64,000 nucleotides of DNA, from positions 1 to 64,000 of the forward strand of contig CAJTIT010000001.1 in assembly GCA_910576345.1 (NCBI GenBank). The letters are read 5' to 3'. The notes beneath the pieces were generated by a model, which searched no databases, was not told where the DNA came from, and saw only the letters and a list, made by a program, of their open reading frames with translations. The position numbers were made by a program, and so were the translations under genes. The stretch is from Erysipelotrichales bacterium. Its GTDB lineage: Bacteria > Bacillota_I > Bacilli_A > Erysipelotrichales > Erysipelotrichaceae. Of this stretch, positions 1-8,986 are shown piece by piece; positions within the stretch are counted from its first letter, which is position 1, and each line of letters begins with the position of its first letter.

Positions 1-160
1 ATGCCGGTGAAATAAAACAATGAAAAAGCCTCTTTGAGAGGCAGTTAGAGAAAGCGTTGCGGCTGTCAGGCCTCAATGGTCGAAAAGACCTTACGCAACA
101 ATAGGCCCTTATAGGGCTGGTTCATACCACGTCTTTCAGGCGTGGTTTTGATTTGGCAAC
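1..160 (+). ncRNA. Right end of an IS605-type element; candidate TnpB guide RNA (omega RNA)
   Basis: The first 15 bases read Met-Pro-Val-Lys-stop and could be the last codons of a tnpB gene lying outside the window. They are followed by four close stem-loops: GCCTC/GAGGC (28-42), a GTTGCG/CGCAAC stem enclosing GGTC-GAAA-GACC (about 54-100), GCCCT/AGGGC (about 105-118) and ACCACG/CGTGGT (126-146). The block ends in GATTTGGCAAC near 160. In known IS200/IS605 elements the 3' end of tnpB and the right end give a structured RNA whose guide is copied from flanking DNA, which here would start near 161. The structure is seen; the assignment is inference, because the tnpB body is not in view. Confidence 0.4.
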
Positions 161-299
161 TGCATTTGGAAATTGTGTATGAAACCCTAAACAAAAAATA
201 CTAGCATTTATGCGTATCTATAGTCAATCAAAAATTCGATAGAAACTTTTTGGTTAAAGGTTAGGAAATCAGTCATTGCATGGCTTTTCCAATTTGCTT

Positions 300-655
300 T
301 TCTAATCTTCAATCAGGCGCAATGACATCATCGACTCCAATATTCATCAACGCCTACAATTTATCATTGATAACCTTGATGAAAGATGGTACAGGAAAGG
401 ATAGAATGTTGTCTTTTGAGTACATGTGTTACAGTAATGAATCATTCGTTTTTTCCACTCTCTCTACTTAGTCATTGATTGGGAAATCAAATAGTTCATA
501 TAAAACATTTTCATTCAAATTTGATTGCAAAAAACCTTTTCCAAATTTATTGGTAAGATTTTTTTAAAATAGCAAGTAATTGTTGTTTACCGTATTCTCC
601 ACGATTATTTTTTAATACATCTTTAACAATGACATGACCAAAAATATTTATCAAC
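300..655 (-). pseudogene. Degenerate transposase-like remnant (possibly IS3-family OrfB)
   Basis: No intact gene is supported between 161 and 687. On the minus strand, about 655-546 reads a stretch containing NNRGEYGKQQLLAILKK, which resembles the GxYGxRRI region near the start of IS3-family OrfB. Further along, about 400-360, another frame gives HSILSCTIFHQGYQ, loosely like the HSDQGxQY block. Frames change and stops intervene, so if this is a transposase it is dead and internally deleted. The match is by eye and weak. The 63-codon plus-strand ORF at 280-471 has no ribosome site and is probably a shadow of this debris. Confidence 0.25.
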
Positions 656-687
656 GCTGTATGAATCCCCTATTTAATATAGCATAT

Positions 688-1428
688 TTAATTATTACGA
701 TGATAATGCTTTTGGCGTAAATATTCAAAAGATAGTATTGCTGCACTAGAGGCGGCACTCATGGCATTACGGAAATCATTCGCATAGGGAATGTAAATGT
801 TTTGTTGAGCGTTTTTGATCACAACACTGCTCAAACCGCGCATTTCACCACCAATCGCAAGACAGAAACGCTTTGGAAATCGGTATGTGTAGAGATTTTG
901 TGCATCCGCAACTCGATTGGCACAGATAAGAGGAACATTCAAGTCGTTTAATTCAGTAATGATAGAGTTCATATCATCTGCTTGTATTAAAGAAATATAT
1001 TCACTTGCCCCGGCACTTGCTTTTGCGACAACACCGGCGGCATTTGTCCAATTACGTTTGGGTGTGATCAAACCATCACATCCGGCCGCATAAAGCGCAC
1101 GAATCACATAACCAAAATTGTAAGGATCCTCCACACCTTCCACCAAGGCAAAAAAAAGATCGTGTTTGTTTGCGACTTGTGATAATTTCTCAATAGTGCG
1201 CTTTTTACATATCGCAATCAGACCACCATGGGTGGAGCCTTGTGCAAATGCATCAATGCTCTCTCTGTTTACGAAAACAATTTCAATGTTTTTTTCTTTT
1301 GCACGATGAAGAATAAATTTCGTATCTTTATCGTGTTTTTTCTGATCGACCAGTATTTTTACAACATGACGATGTCCACCCAGTATGGCCGCCTTAACCG
1401 ATATGTTTCCTTCCAATATTTGTTCCAT
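688..1428 (-). CDS. TrmH/SpoU-family RNA 2'-O-ribose methyltransferase
   Basis: A 246-residue SPOUT methyltransferase that would transfer a methyl group from S-adenosylmethionine to a ribose 2'-OH in rRNA or tRNA. An N-terminal substrate-binding domain (about 1-75) is followed by the knotted catalytic domain. Motif 1 is DPYNFGYVIRAL (101-112), where the family has DPxNxGxxxRt; motif 2 is GGEMRGLS (193-200); motif 3 is IPYANDFRNAMSAASSAAIL (213-232), more alanine-rich than the usual SLNVSVAA. The length fits RlmB-like proteins. The start at 1428 has an AGGATGA ribosome site. It is divergent from nadE. The exact RNA target cannot be told from sequence. Confidence 0.85.
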   Translation of the reverse strand: MEQILEGNISVKAAILGGHRHVVKILVDQKKHDKDTKFILHRAKEKNIEIVFVNRESIDAFAQGSTHGGLIAICKKRTIEKLSQVANKHDLFFALVEGVEDPYNFGYVIRALYAAGCDGLITPKRNWTNAAGVVAKASAGASEYISLIQADDMNSIITELNDLNVPLICANRVADAQNLYTYRFPKRFCLAIGGEMRGLSSVVIKNAQQNIYIPYANDFRNAMSAASSAAILSFEYLRQKHYHRNN

Positions 1429-1593
1429 ATGATCATCCTAACGTTTTCCTATATTATTACTGATCAATTATATATAGAAACAAAAAGACATGCAACATAT
1501 TTTGCATCATTTTCATTCAAATGGAAAACCATAAAGGTGAAAAAGGTATCTTGAGGTAATGGGGATAGATTGAAATACCATAAGGAGTATGAT

Positions 1594-1689
1594 ATGATTT
1601 CTAACAAAAAGAGATGTTTTTTTAGCAGAAAGAGGGATGATTATGAAAATAGCGATTGTGACAATGGAAGTAAAAAGCATGTGTTATAA
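1594..1689 (+). CDS. Possible 31-codon upstream ORF overlapping the nadE start
   Basis: An ATG at 1594 sits 6 bases after a strong AAGGAG site (1582-1587) and opens a 31-codon frame ending at 1689, out of frame with nadE and overlapping its first 47 bases. The predicted peptide is basic (begins MISNKKRCFF) and has no recognisable domain. It could couple or attenuate translation of nadE, or be chance. The only support is the good ribosome site and spacing. Confidence 0.25.
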   Translation: MISNKKRCFFSRKRDDYENSDCDNGSKKHVL

Positions 1690-3295
1690 AGAAAATTTTG
1701 ATTATATGATGGAAATGATTGAGCGCGCCAAACAAGACCATGCGGATTTAATCGTATTTCCACAAAATGCGATCAGTGGTTATTATTTAGGTGATGCGTG
1801 GAAAGATCCTGAAACATGTCGATACATAGAATCATTCAATGCGCCTTTGATTCAGGCAAGTGAAGATTTGGCTATCGTTTGGGGAAATATCAAATACCGC
1901 AATGGCAAACTTTTCAACTGTGCTTTTTTCGCCTATCAAAAAGAGACCCATATGCGTGTGAAAACAAAAGAAACGCATGCATTTGCACAAGATGAAGCAT
2001 TTGATGAATTAAATATCAACAGCGCCATTCCTTATCAAAATCAAGTATTTGCCCTGAATTTTGGCACAAAACTTCAGTTAAGTGATTGGAACATCAACTT
2101 GGATGCCAAACCTTATGATTTGCATAATGAAACAAAGTTCAGCGGCAATGTGATTTATGTGAATGCGGTGGGCATGCAGAATGTGAATAAAGCAGTTATG
2201 ATGATGGAAGGCGGTAGTGCTGTTGTCTGTGAAGGCAAGTATTTGTGGCAGATGACGCATGGTGAAAGCGGATATGCTCTGGTTGATCTCAGCCAAAAAA
2301 CGTTCATTCAACCAAAACAAAGAAATTTGCTTGTTTTATTGAAACAGGCAATCAAAGGATTTGATGAACAGATTCTAGGCGGAAAAGCGCCTTGGATCGT
2401 TGGTTTATCCGGTGGGTTGGACTCTAGCGTTTCAGCGGCGCTGCTGGTATCAGCCTTGGGAAAAAATCGCGTCATTGGTTATGGCATGAGCAGTGTTAAT
2501 AATAGTGAACAAACAAAAGAAAATGCGCGTTTGGAAGCAAAACGTTTGGATATCGCATATCATGAAGGATCCATTCAGCCTTTGGTGGATGCGACAAACG
2601 ATATTCTTCATGCATATGGTTATAATCAAATAAAAGGGTTGGCTTTAGAAAATATTCAGGCAAGAGTAAGGGGACATCTGTTGTCTGGTTTTGCCTCACT
2701 TGTGGGCGGTGTTGTGGTGAATAACGGAAATAAAGTAGAGAATGCCCTTGGATATTGTACGTTATATGGAGATGCGATCGGTGCGATCGGAATCTTAGGC
2801 GATTTGACCAAAGTTCAGCTGTTTGATTTGGCGAAACAGCTGAATGGGGAATTTCAAAAAGAAGTGGTACCCACCAATCTTTTGGGACAGTTTATCGATG
2901 GTCGTGTTATTTTTGATGTTGCGCCTACCGCAGAATTAAAAACAGATCAAAAAGATCCGATGAAATGGTTCTATCATGATTATTTGGTAGATCATTTGGG
3001 CAGAGATTTGACGATTACAGAATTTCTAAACCAATATTTGTTTGGTTCTGTTTGGAAAAGTGAAATCGGCGAAATTATGAAATTCTATCATTTGGATGAT
3101 CCAAAAGTATTTGTGGAAGATTTCCAATGGTTTTATCGTACGGCAAAACGCAACAGTTTTAAACATACGCAAGTCCCGCTGATATTAACATTGACACAAA
3201 ACGGCTACGCATTGCGTAAAGAAGTGCAGGGAAGTATGGATTTATCACAAATAGAGAAACTGCTTGATCAGATCAATCAATTGAAAAAATCGTAA
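1643..3295 (+). CDS. nadE: NAD+ synthetase, NadE type, with degenerate glutaminase domain
   Basis: A 550-residue two-domain protein that makes NAD+ from nicotinate adenine dinucleotide, ATP and an ammonia source. Residue numbers here count from the upstream ATG at 1637. Residues 1-215 have the nitrilase fold; 245-552 are the synthetase, with the PP-loop SGGLDSS (258-264) and a conserved NNGNKVENALGY block. The nitrilase catalytic Glu-Lys-Cys triad looks broken: the usual FPE is FPQ (Gln43), and the Cys of the usual ICED is absent in LQLSDW (146-151); a candidate Lys remains near 109-111. Glutamine use is therefore doubtful. The start at 1643 is preferred over 1637 because AGAGGG (1631-1636) is then 6 bases away. 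It is probably monocistronic. Confidence 0.92.
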   Translation: MKIAIVTMEVKSMCYKENFDYMMEMIERAKQDHADLIVFPQNAISGYYLGDAWKDPETCRYIESFNAPLIQASEDLAIVWGNIKYRNGKLFNCAFFAYQKETHMRVKTKETHAFAQDEAFDELNINSAIPYQNQVFALNFGTKLQLSDWNINLDAKPYDLHNETKFSGNVIYVNAVGMQNVNKAVMMMEGGSAVVCEGKYLWQMTHGESGYALVDLSQKTFIQPKQRNLLVLLKQAIKGFDEQILGGKAPWIVGLSGGLDSSVSAALLVSALGKNRVIGYGMSSVNNSEQTKENARLEAKRLDIAYHEGSIQPLVDATNDILHAYGYNQIKGLALENIQARVRGHLLSGFASLVGGVVVNNGNKVENALGYCTLYGDAIGAIGILGDLTKVQLFDLAKQLNGEFQKEVVPTNLLGQFIDGRVIFDVAPTAELKTDQKDPMKWFYHDYLVDHLGRDLTITEFLNQYLFGSVWKSEIGEIMKFYHLDDPKVFVEDFQWFYRTAKRNSFKHTQVPLILTLTQNGYALRKEVQGSMDLSQIEKLLDQINQLKKS

Positions 3296-3353
3296 AAAAC
3301 TGGGATTTTGTATCAATACATGATACAATAGGGCAGTCTTGGAGGTGGAACAT

Positions 3354-4505
3354 GTGAAAATGCAGATGGATGAACCAATGAAAAAAAAGATATGGATGTA
3401 TGCATGTGTCGCATGTATCGCAATCGTCTTGTTTTTTGCATTTTATAAGTTCAGTGCGTTAAAAACATTTGTGCAAAGTATCATCGGTTTGATTTCACCA
3501 TTTATATTGGGCTTTGGCATTGCGTTTTTGCTCAACAAACCAATGATGATGATTGAAACAAAACTGCTTGGAAATTGGAATATCAAGCAAGTACACAAGC
3601 GAACGATTTCCGCTGTTTCCTCTATTGTGCTGGCAATTGCGGCGGTCTCTTTGTTTTTCTATCTTTTGATACCGCAGTTATTGGGCAATATTACATCTTT
3701 GGTGGATGCATTTCCCGGATATTTGGAAGACTTTCAGAAATTTGTAGATCAAATCATTTTAGAAAATAATTTGGATTTGGAAGAAATACAGAAGTTTTTT
3801 GGCGGAGAGGATTTGATTCATCGCTTGACACAGCTTGTGACAGAGGCGTTACCACAAATGGCAAAAACGATTTACAGCTTTATGAACATGTTATTGAATC
3901 TATTGTTGGGAATTATGTCCGCATTGTATATGATGATGGATAAAGAAAAGCTATGCCGTCATGTAAAGATTTCTGCCTATGCGCTATTGCCAAAACAAGC
4001 GGCGGATTATTCCATGCATATCTTTCAAATCGCAAGTGATGTTTTTAATAATTTCATTATCGGTAAAGCCATTGATTCACTGATTATTGGCGTTCTGTGT
4101 TATATCGGCATGACGATTTTACAGTTGCCATATGAACTGCTTTTATCGGTCATTGTCGGGATTACCAATATGATTCCTGTATTTGGACCGTTTATTGGTG
4201 CTGTACCGGGTGTATTTATTCTGTTGATCATTCATCCAACGTATGCGATCTACTTCGCACTGTTTATTTTATTGCTCCAGCAATTTGACGGAAATATATT
4301 GGGACCACTGATTTTAGGCGATAAACTGGGACTTCCTAGTCTTTGGATCCTGTTTGCGGTGTGTGTCGGCGGCGGGCTGTTCGGCGTTTTGGGGATGTTT
4401 ATTGGTGTTCCTGTATTTGCTGTCATTTATACGCTTTCAAAAGAATTCGTTGCGTACCGCTTGAAAAAGAAAGATATAACACTTCAAACTTTTGATGAAA
4501 CATGA
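3354..4505 (+). CDS. AI-2E family transporter (PerM/YdiK-like membrane protein)
   Basis: About 383 residues with seven or eight hydrophobic segments. It has the conserved late block of the AI-2E/UPF0118 family: NFIIGKAIDSLIIG, GITNMIPVFGPFIGAVPG, and a loop QQFDGNILGPLILGDKLGL. Family members export varied small molecules or Na+/Li+, and some release autoinducer-2; the substrate is not predictable. GTG at 3354 is chosen because GGAGG (3341-3345) lies 8 bases upstream; ATG 3360 is possible. A -10-like TACAAT lies near 3324. The gene ends at a shared terminator facing typA. Confidence 0.85.
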   Translation: MKMQMDEPMKKKIWMYACVACIAIVLFFAFYKFSALKTFVQSIIGLISPFILGFGIAFLLNKPMMMIETKLLGNWNIKQVHKRTISAVSSIVLAIAAVSLFFYLLIPQLLGNITSLVDAFPGYLEDFQKFVDQIILENNLDLEEIQKFFGGEDLIHRLTQLVTEALPQMAKTIYSFMNMLLNLLLGIMSALYMMMDKEKLCRHVKISAYALLPKQAADYSMHIFQIASDVFNNFIIGKAIDSLIIGVLCYIGMTILQLPYELLLSVIVGITNMIPVFGPFIGAVPGVFILLIIHPTYAIYFALFILLLQQFDGNILGPLILGDKLGLPSLWILFAVCVGGGLFGVLGMFIGVPVFAVIYTLSKEFVAYRLKKKDITLQTFDET

Positions 4506-4510
4506 TATGA

Positions 4511-4550
4511 AAGAAAGGACATTTCGCTTTATTGAGAAATGTCCTTTCTT
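4511..4550. terminator. Bidirectional intrinsic terminator between the AI-2E gene and typA
   Basis: A perfect 15-bp inverted repeat (4511-4525 with 4536-4550) with a 10-base loop. There is a T-run on the right for the plus gene and A-rich sequence on the left for typA, so it should stop transcription from both convergent genes. Confidence 0.85.
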
Positions 4551-4555
4551 TATCT

Positions 4556-6391
4556 TTATTCGATTGTTTCCGCATTCATTTTTTCACGATAATACTGTCG
4601 TCGATCTTGCGGTTTCAAACCTTTTTTTCTAAGACGAATTTCATCCGGTGTGATTTCCACCAATTCATCATCATTGATCCATTCCAAAGCTTCTTCAAGT
4701 GCCATGATTTTTGGCGGCGTTAGACGCATCGCTTCATCATTGCCACTGGAGCGGATAGCGGTCAATTTTTTGTTTTTTAAAGGATTTACATCCAAATCAA
4801 TGTTTCTGGCCGATTCACCGATGATCATGCCTTCGTATACTTCGGTCTGTGGAGAAATAAACAAGGATCCACGTTCCTGCAAATTCCAAAGCGCATAGGT
4901 CATCGCTTTTCCCGTTTCTGTGGAAATCATTGCGCCGTTGGCACGCTGGGCGATTTCTCCTTTATAAGGTGTATAACCGATAATTCTTCTTACCAGTGTT
5001 CCTTCACCGCGTGTATCGTTGATGAATTCATTGCGATAACCAAGCAATCCTCTGGTTGGCGCTTCATAAGTGATGCGGCAGTATCCGTTTTCTTCCACCA
5101 TATCGATCATGTTTCCTTTGCGCAAGTTTAATTTATTGATAATGGTACCGCTGTATTCTTCCGGAGCGAGGGCCACGACTTCTTCTACCGGTTCTACTGT
5201 CTTTCCGTTTTCATCTTTATGTAAAATAACCTCCGGTTTGGAAACAGCGACTTCATAACCTTCTCTGCGCATCTGTTCCAGAAGCACTGAAATATGCAAT
5301 TCACCGCGACCGCTGACTTTGAAACAATCAGCACTGTCGGTCGCTTCCACTTTCAAACCGACATTGACTTCCAATTCTTTTTCCAAGCGTTCTTTGATAT
5401 TGCGTGATGTGACAAATTTACCGCTTTGCCCGGCAAACGGTGATTTATTGACCATAAAATTCATACTTAACGTCGGCTCTTCAATCGCAATGCTAGGCAT
5501 AGGAAGCGGATGATCTTTTAAACACAATGTTTCACCGATAGAAATGTCCGCAATGCCCGCAACGACCACGATATCACCACTGTGTGCTTCTTCAACGGAA
5601 ACACGGGATAGTCCACGATATACAAAAATCTGCGAAGTTTGTTTGGTGCGTGTATTTCCTGCATCATCACAAACCAATACGGACATTTGTGATTTCAGTG
5701 TACCTTGATACAAACGTCCAATACCTAGGCGCCCGATATATTCATCATAGGCAAGCGCAGATACCTGCATCTGAAGCGGCTGTTCATCTTTGTCCGGGTA
5801 GACGTCACAGTGTTTCAGAATCGTTTTGAATAACGGTTCGATGGAATCACTTGGCGTATCCATATCATATTGCACGATGCCTTCTCTGGCAATACCGTAA
5901 AGAATTGGGAAATCCAGCTGTTCATCATTCGCATTCAAATCTAAGAACAATTCATAAACTTCATCCACGACTTCTTTTGCGCGCTGATCTTTTTTATCGA
6001 TTTTGTTGATTAACAAAATTGGTTTGAGTCCTAGTTCCAGTGATTTGCCTAATACAAAACGCGTCTGTGGCATAGGGCCTTCACTAGAATCGACAAGCAA
6101 AATCACCGTATCCACCGTTTTGATGATGCGCTCCACTTCACTGGAAAAATCCGCATGACCCGGCGTATCTACGATATTGATTTTTACACCGTCATGAATT
6201 ACGCTACAATTTTTAGAATAAATGGTAATGCCGCGTTCACGTTCCTGATCATTGGAATCCATGATGCAGTCAACGACCTTTTCATTGGAGCGAAACACAT
6301 CGCTTTGTCTTAAAAATGCGTCTACCAATGTAGACTTTCCTGCATCTACATGGGCAATGACCGCAATATTGATCATCTTTTCTTTTGACAT
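4556..6391 (-). CDS. typA: Ribosome-associated GTPase TypA/BipA
   Basis: A 611-residue translational GTPase of the EF-G/LepA class. It binds ribosomes and helps 50S assembly and stress adaptation, notably in the cold. G1 is AHVDAGKST (13-21), the switch I RGIT is at 52-55, and G3 DTPGH at 74-78; NKID follows as G4. Domain II, an EF-G C-like domain (RGELHISVLLEQMRREGYE) and the BipA-specific C-terminal part (KGLKPQDRRQYYREK) follow. Start 6391 is chosen because AGGA lies 8 bases upstream; an upstream in-frame TTG adds six residues without a ribosome site. Length is normal for the family. Confidence 0.97.
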   Translation of the reverse strand: MSKEKMINIAVIAHVDAGKSTLVDAFLRQSDVFRSNEKVVDCIMDSNDQERERGITIYSKNCSVIHDGVKINIVDTPGHADFSSEVERIIKTVDTVILLVDSSEGPMPQTRFVLGKSLELGLKPILLINKIDKKDQRAKEVVDEVYELFLDLNANDEQLDFPILYGIAREGIVQYDMDTPSDSIEPLFKTILKHCDVYPDKDEQPLQMQVSALAYDEYIGRLGIGRLYQGTLKSQMSVLVCDDAGNTRTKQTSQIFVYRGLSRVSVEEAHSGDIVVVAGIADISIGETLCLKDHPLPMPSIAIEEPTLSMNFMVNKSPFAGQSGKFVTSRNIKERLEKELEVNVGLKVEATDSADCFKVSGRGELHISVLLEQMRREGYEVAVSKPEVILHKDENGKTVEPVEEVVALAPEEYSGTIINKLNLRKGNMIDMVEENGYCRITYEAPTRGLLGYRNEFINDTRGEGTLVRRIIGYTPYKGEIAQRANGAMISTETGKAMTYALWNLQERGSLFISPQTEVYEGMIIGESARNIDLDVNPLKNKKLTAIRSSGNDEAMRLTPPKIMALEEALEWINDDELVEITPDEIRLRKKGLKPQDRRQYYREKMNAETIE

Positions 6392-6520
6392 ATTGATTCC
6401 TACTTTCAAATTTTAACCTATATATAATATACCGAAATGGCAAGAAATACAATTTTTTTTAAAGAACTGGCATGAAAAACCTCCTTGATTCAATATACTA
6501 GAAAGAAAACAGGTGATTGA

Positions 6521-7837
6521 ATGAAAACAAAGATATGGACGATTCTGTTTCTTTTATGCGTTTGTTTCGGCTGTCTTGCGAAAGAAGTGATCCCCTTTAA
6601 TACAAGCGCTCATCATGAATACGGTGAAAGCGTAAATGAACAAAATTATGAAAATGATCGATTGATCAAAATCATTTACCCAAAAACAAATGTGGAATGC
6701 TTGGATGATGCAATACAAACATATATAGAACAGACAAAGCGTTCGTTTATGGAAAACAACACAAGCAATACGGAAGATAAAGCGGAACTGAATGTGGATT
6801 ATCAATCCTACATCAAGGATAATCGCTATATTTCCATTAAACTAGATACGTATATGCGGATTCTGGATGAAAAACAACAAGTTAAAACTTGGGTGTATGA
6901 TCAAACAAATGATACCATGGTACAGCTTCATGATCTATTGGACGAGGATGCGTTGGATGATGTAAGTGAAATCACGAAAGCATATTTCAAAAAACAGTAT
7001 CCGGAAGAATGCGATACACAGAATTTCGCTATCTTTACGGCGCCTGCTTATGATAATTTTGAAACATTCGTATTGCGAAAAGATGCGTTTGTCTTCTATT
7101 TTGCCGCTGGAACGTTGTTTGATCGTGGTGTATATATGGAATTGCCTTATGAACAGCTTCAAGACCATATACGCATGGAACCGGAACAAGTCACAGCGTT
7201 TGTACCTTACGCAGATGTTTTAAATGAGCCGGTAAAACAAATCGATCCCAATAAGCCAATGGTTGCTTTAACCTTTGATGATGGACCTACCAAAAAATAT
7301 ACGACTGCCATTTTGGATGCGTTGAAAGAACATCAGGCATCCGCTACATTCTTTGTGTTGGGATCGCGTGCCAAAGATTTTCCGGAAATTTTACAACGCA
7401 TGGTACTGGAAGGTAATGAAGTGGGAAATCATACGTTTTCGCATAAACAACTGACGACATTATCCAAAGAAAATATTGAAGAAGAAATCACAGCGACCCA
7501 AGAATCCATTCATGATGTGATCAATCGCTATCCGACGATCATACGGCCGCCATATGGATCGAAAAACGATAATGTCCTATCCTGCGCACAAGGCAAGAAA
7601 ATCGTCACATGGACGATTGATACAGAAGACTGGCGACATAAAGATGCAAAAAAAATAGTGGAGAATGTTATAAAGAATGTAAAGGATGGGGATATTATTT
7701 TAATGCATGACTTATATCCTTCCACTGCGGAAGCTGCGATTATTCTCATTCCAACTTTGCAGGATATGGGATTTCAGTTGGTTACCATATCGGAATTATA
7801 TGACTATGGTAAAAATGACGCTGGTAAAATCATGTGA
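6521..7837 (+). CDS. Polysaccharide deacetylase (NodB domain) with PdaC-like N-terminal region
   Basis: A 438-residue exported protein. An N-terminal hydrophobic segment (about 5-19) ends in CFGC, a poor lipobox, so it may be a signal peptide, lipoprotein or anchor. Residues 40-230 resemble the DUF4163/DUF3298 region in front of PdaC-type deacetylases. The NodB domain has all five motifs: TFDDGP (251-256), HTFSH, RPPYG, DTEDW and LMHD. It should remove acetyl groups from peptidoglycan N-acetyl sugars or another surface glycan, which commonly gives lysozyme resistance. It is divergent from typA; the start has a CAGGTGA site. Confidence 0.9.
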   Translation: MKTKIWTILFLLCVCFGCLAKEVIPFNTSAHHEYGESVNEQNYENDRLIKIIYPKTNVECLDDAIQTYIEQTKRSFMENNTSNTEDKAELNVDYQSYIKDNRYISIKLDTYMRILDEKQQVKTWVYDQTNDTMVQLHDLLDEDALDDVSEITKAYFKKQYPEECDTQNFAIFTAPAYDNFETFVLRKDAFVFYFAAGTLFDRGVYMELPYEQLQDHIRMEPEQVTAFVPYADVLNEPVKQIDPNKPMVALTFDDGPTKKYTTAILDALKEHQASATFFVLGSRAKDFPEILQRMVLEGNEVGNHTFSHKQLTTLSKENIEEEITATQESIHDVINRYPTIIRPPYGSKNDNVLSCAQGKKIVTWTIDTEDWRHKDAKKIVENVIKNVKDGDIILMHDLYPSTAEAAIILIPTLQDMGFQLVTISELYDYGKNDAGKIM

Positions 7838-7917
7838 TGAAAAGTCGTTCTCTTTTCTGTTCAAACAGATAAAAAAAGAGTATAATAAACAGACAAAAGA
7901 GAGAGGCTGAACAAATC

Positions 7918-8910
7918 ATGATAGAAAAACTCATCATCCATATGATGGATCCATCATCCAATCTATTGATATGTGCTGATCAAGAAGCGCAATTAGAAGA
8001 ATCCTGTATCGAAATGCTTAAACAAAAAATGACAAAAGCATTTACAAGCGCAAAAAAATCAAAAGGGCATTTACGAGAAGATCATACAATCGCTCAATGG
8101 ATTGGCGCCTACCGAAATCATGAGCAAACCTTTGTGGAAATGAGCAGACAGATCGCACAAGATATCTATGAAAAGAAATGCAAGGCTGCACAGTTTGAGC
8201 CAAGCGATTTGATGATTGCGGAAGTGCTGTTTGAAGAACGGCGATATCTGGTGGGAATGGATCACACGTATGTGGATGGTTGGATACATGAGAGCGACCA
8301 AAGCGAAATGATCACCACGAATGCAATACGTAAATGTACCACGCTTGTATCGAACAATCTGTTAAAAAACGATCGCGTATTTTTATTGGAATATAGTGAT
8401 CAAACGCTTTTTTGTATTGAAACAAAAATCGAAATTGACGCGGAACCATGTTATTTTTACAGCGACATCGTCTTTCAAAGTAAAAACACGCCTTCTTATC
8501 AGGATGTTCGAAAGGCGATGAACAAAGCGGTAGAAGACACCATAAAGGAATATGATTTGGAGTCGGTAAAAGTTCTTCCCAAAATGAAACAGATGATGCA
8601 GGATACCTTGGAAGCAAACGAAGAAATCAAAGTGTCAGATGTAGCATCTATCGTGTTCGGCGATCAGCCTTTGGCAAAACAGCATTTTGAAACGGAAATG
8701 AAAGAAAAAGGAATGGATCGTCCCATCCTTACCGAATACGTAAAGCCAACCAAGGCAGAAAAAGTCACAAAAATCAAAACCGATAAGGGAATCGAAGTCA
8801 TTATACCAATAAATTATATGGATTCCACAGAGTATGTGGAATTTCAGACGCTGGAAGACGGTACCCTGATGATTCATCTTAAGAATATCAATCGAATTAC
8901 CAGCAAATAA
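7918..8910 (+). CDS. 37-kDa nucleoid-associated protein (NdpA/YejK family)
   Basis: A 330-residue protein matching the nucleoid-associated family by its N-terminal block MIEKLIIHMMD..SNL, a middle region rich in charged residues, and a C-terminal GIEVIIPINY with TLMIHLKNI. Relatives in Proteobacteria are found on the nucleoid; the role in Bacillota is poorly known. A TATAAT at 7881 is a likely -10. It ends 76 bases before murF, which has its own promoter. Confidence 0.75.
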   Translation: MIEKLIIHMMDPSSNLLICADQEAQLEESCIEMLKQKMTKAFTSAKKSKGHLREDHTIAQWIGAYRNHEQTFVEMSRQIAQDIYEKKCKAAQFEPSDLMIAEVLFEERRYLVGMDHTYVDGWIHESDQSEMITTNAIRKCTTLVSNNLLKNDRVFLLEYSDQTLFCIETKIEIDAEPCYFYSDIVFQSKNTPSYQDVRKAMNKAVEDTIKEYDLESVKVLPKMKQMMQDTLEANEEIKVSDVASIVFGDQPLAKQHFETEMKEKGMDRPILTEYVKPTKAEKVTKIKTDKGIEVIIPINYMDSTEYVEFQTLEDGTLMIHLKNINRITSK

Positions 8911-8941
8911 AGAAAAGTTGTTTTTGAATGTATGCAAGATG

Positions 8942-8950
8942 TGCTATAAT
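8942..8950 (+). promoter_or_regulatory. Extended -10 promoter of murF
   Basis: TGCTATAAT, a perfect extended -10, lies 36 bases upstream of the murF ATG. Upstream -35 candidates (TTGTTT, TTGAAT) are poorly spaced, which fits an extended -10 promoter. Confidence 0.65.
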
Positions 8951-8986
8951 AAGGATAATTCGAACAATGGAAGGATGAAGCTTATT

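Noticed and set aside
280-471. 63-codon plus-strand ORF
   Set aside because: No ribosome site, no recognisable protein pattern, and it lies over likely transposase debris on the other strand.
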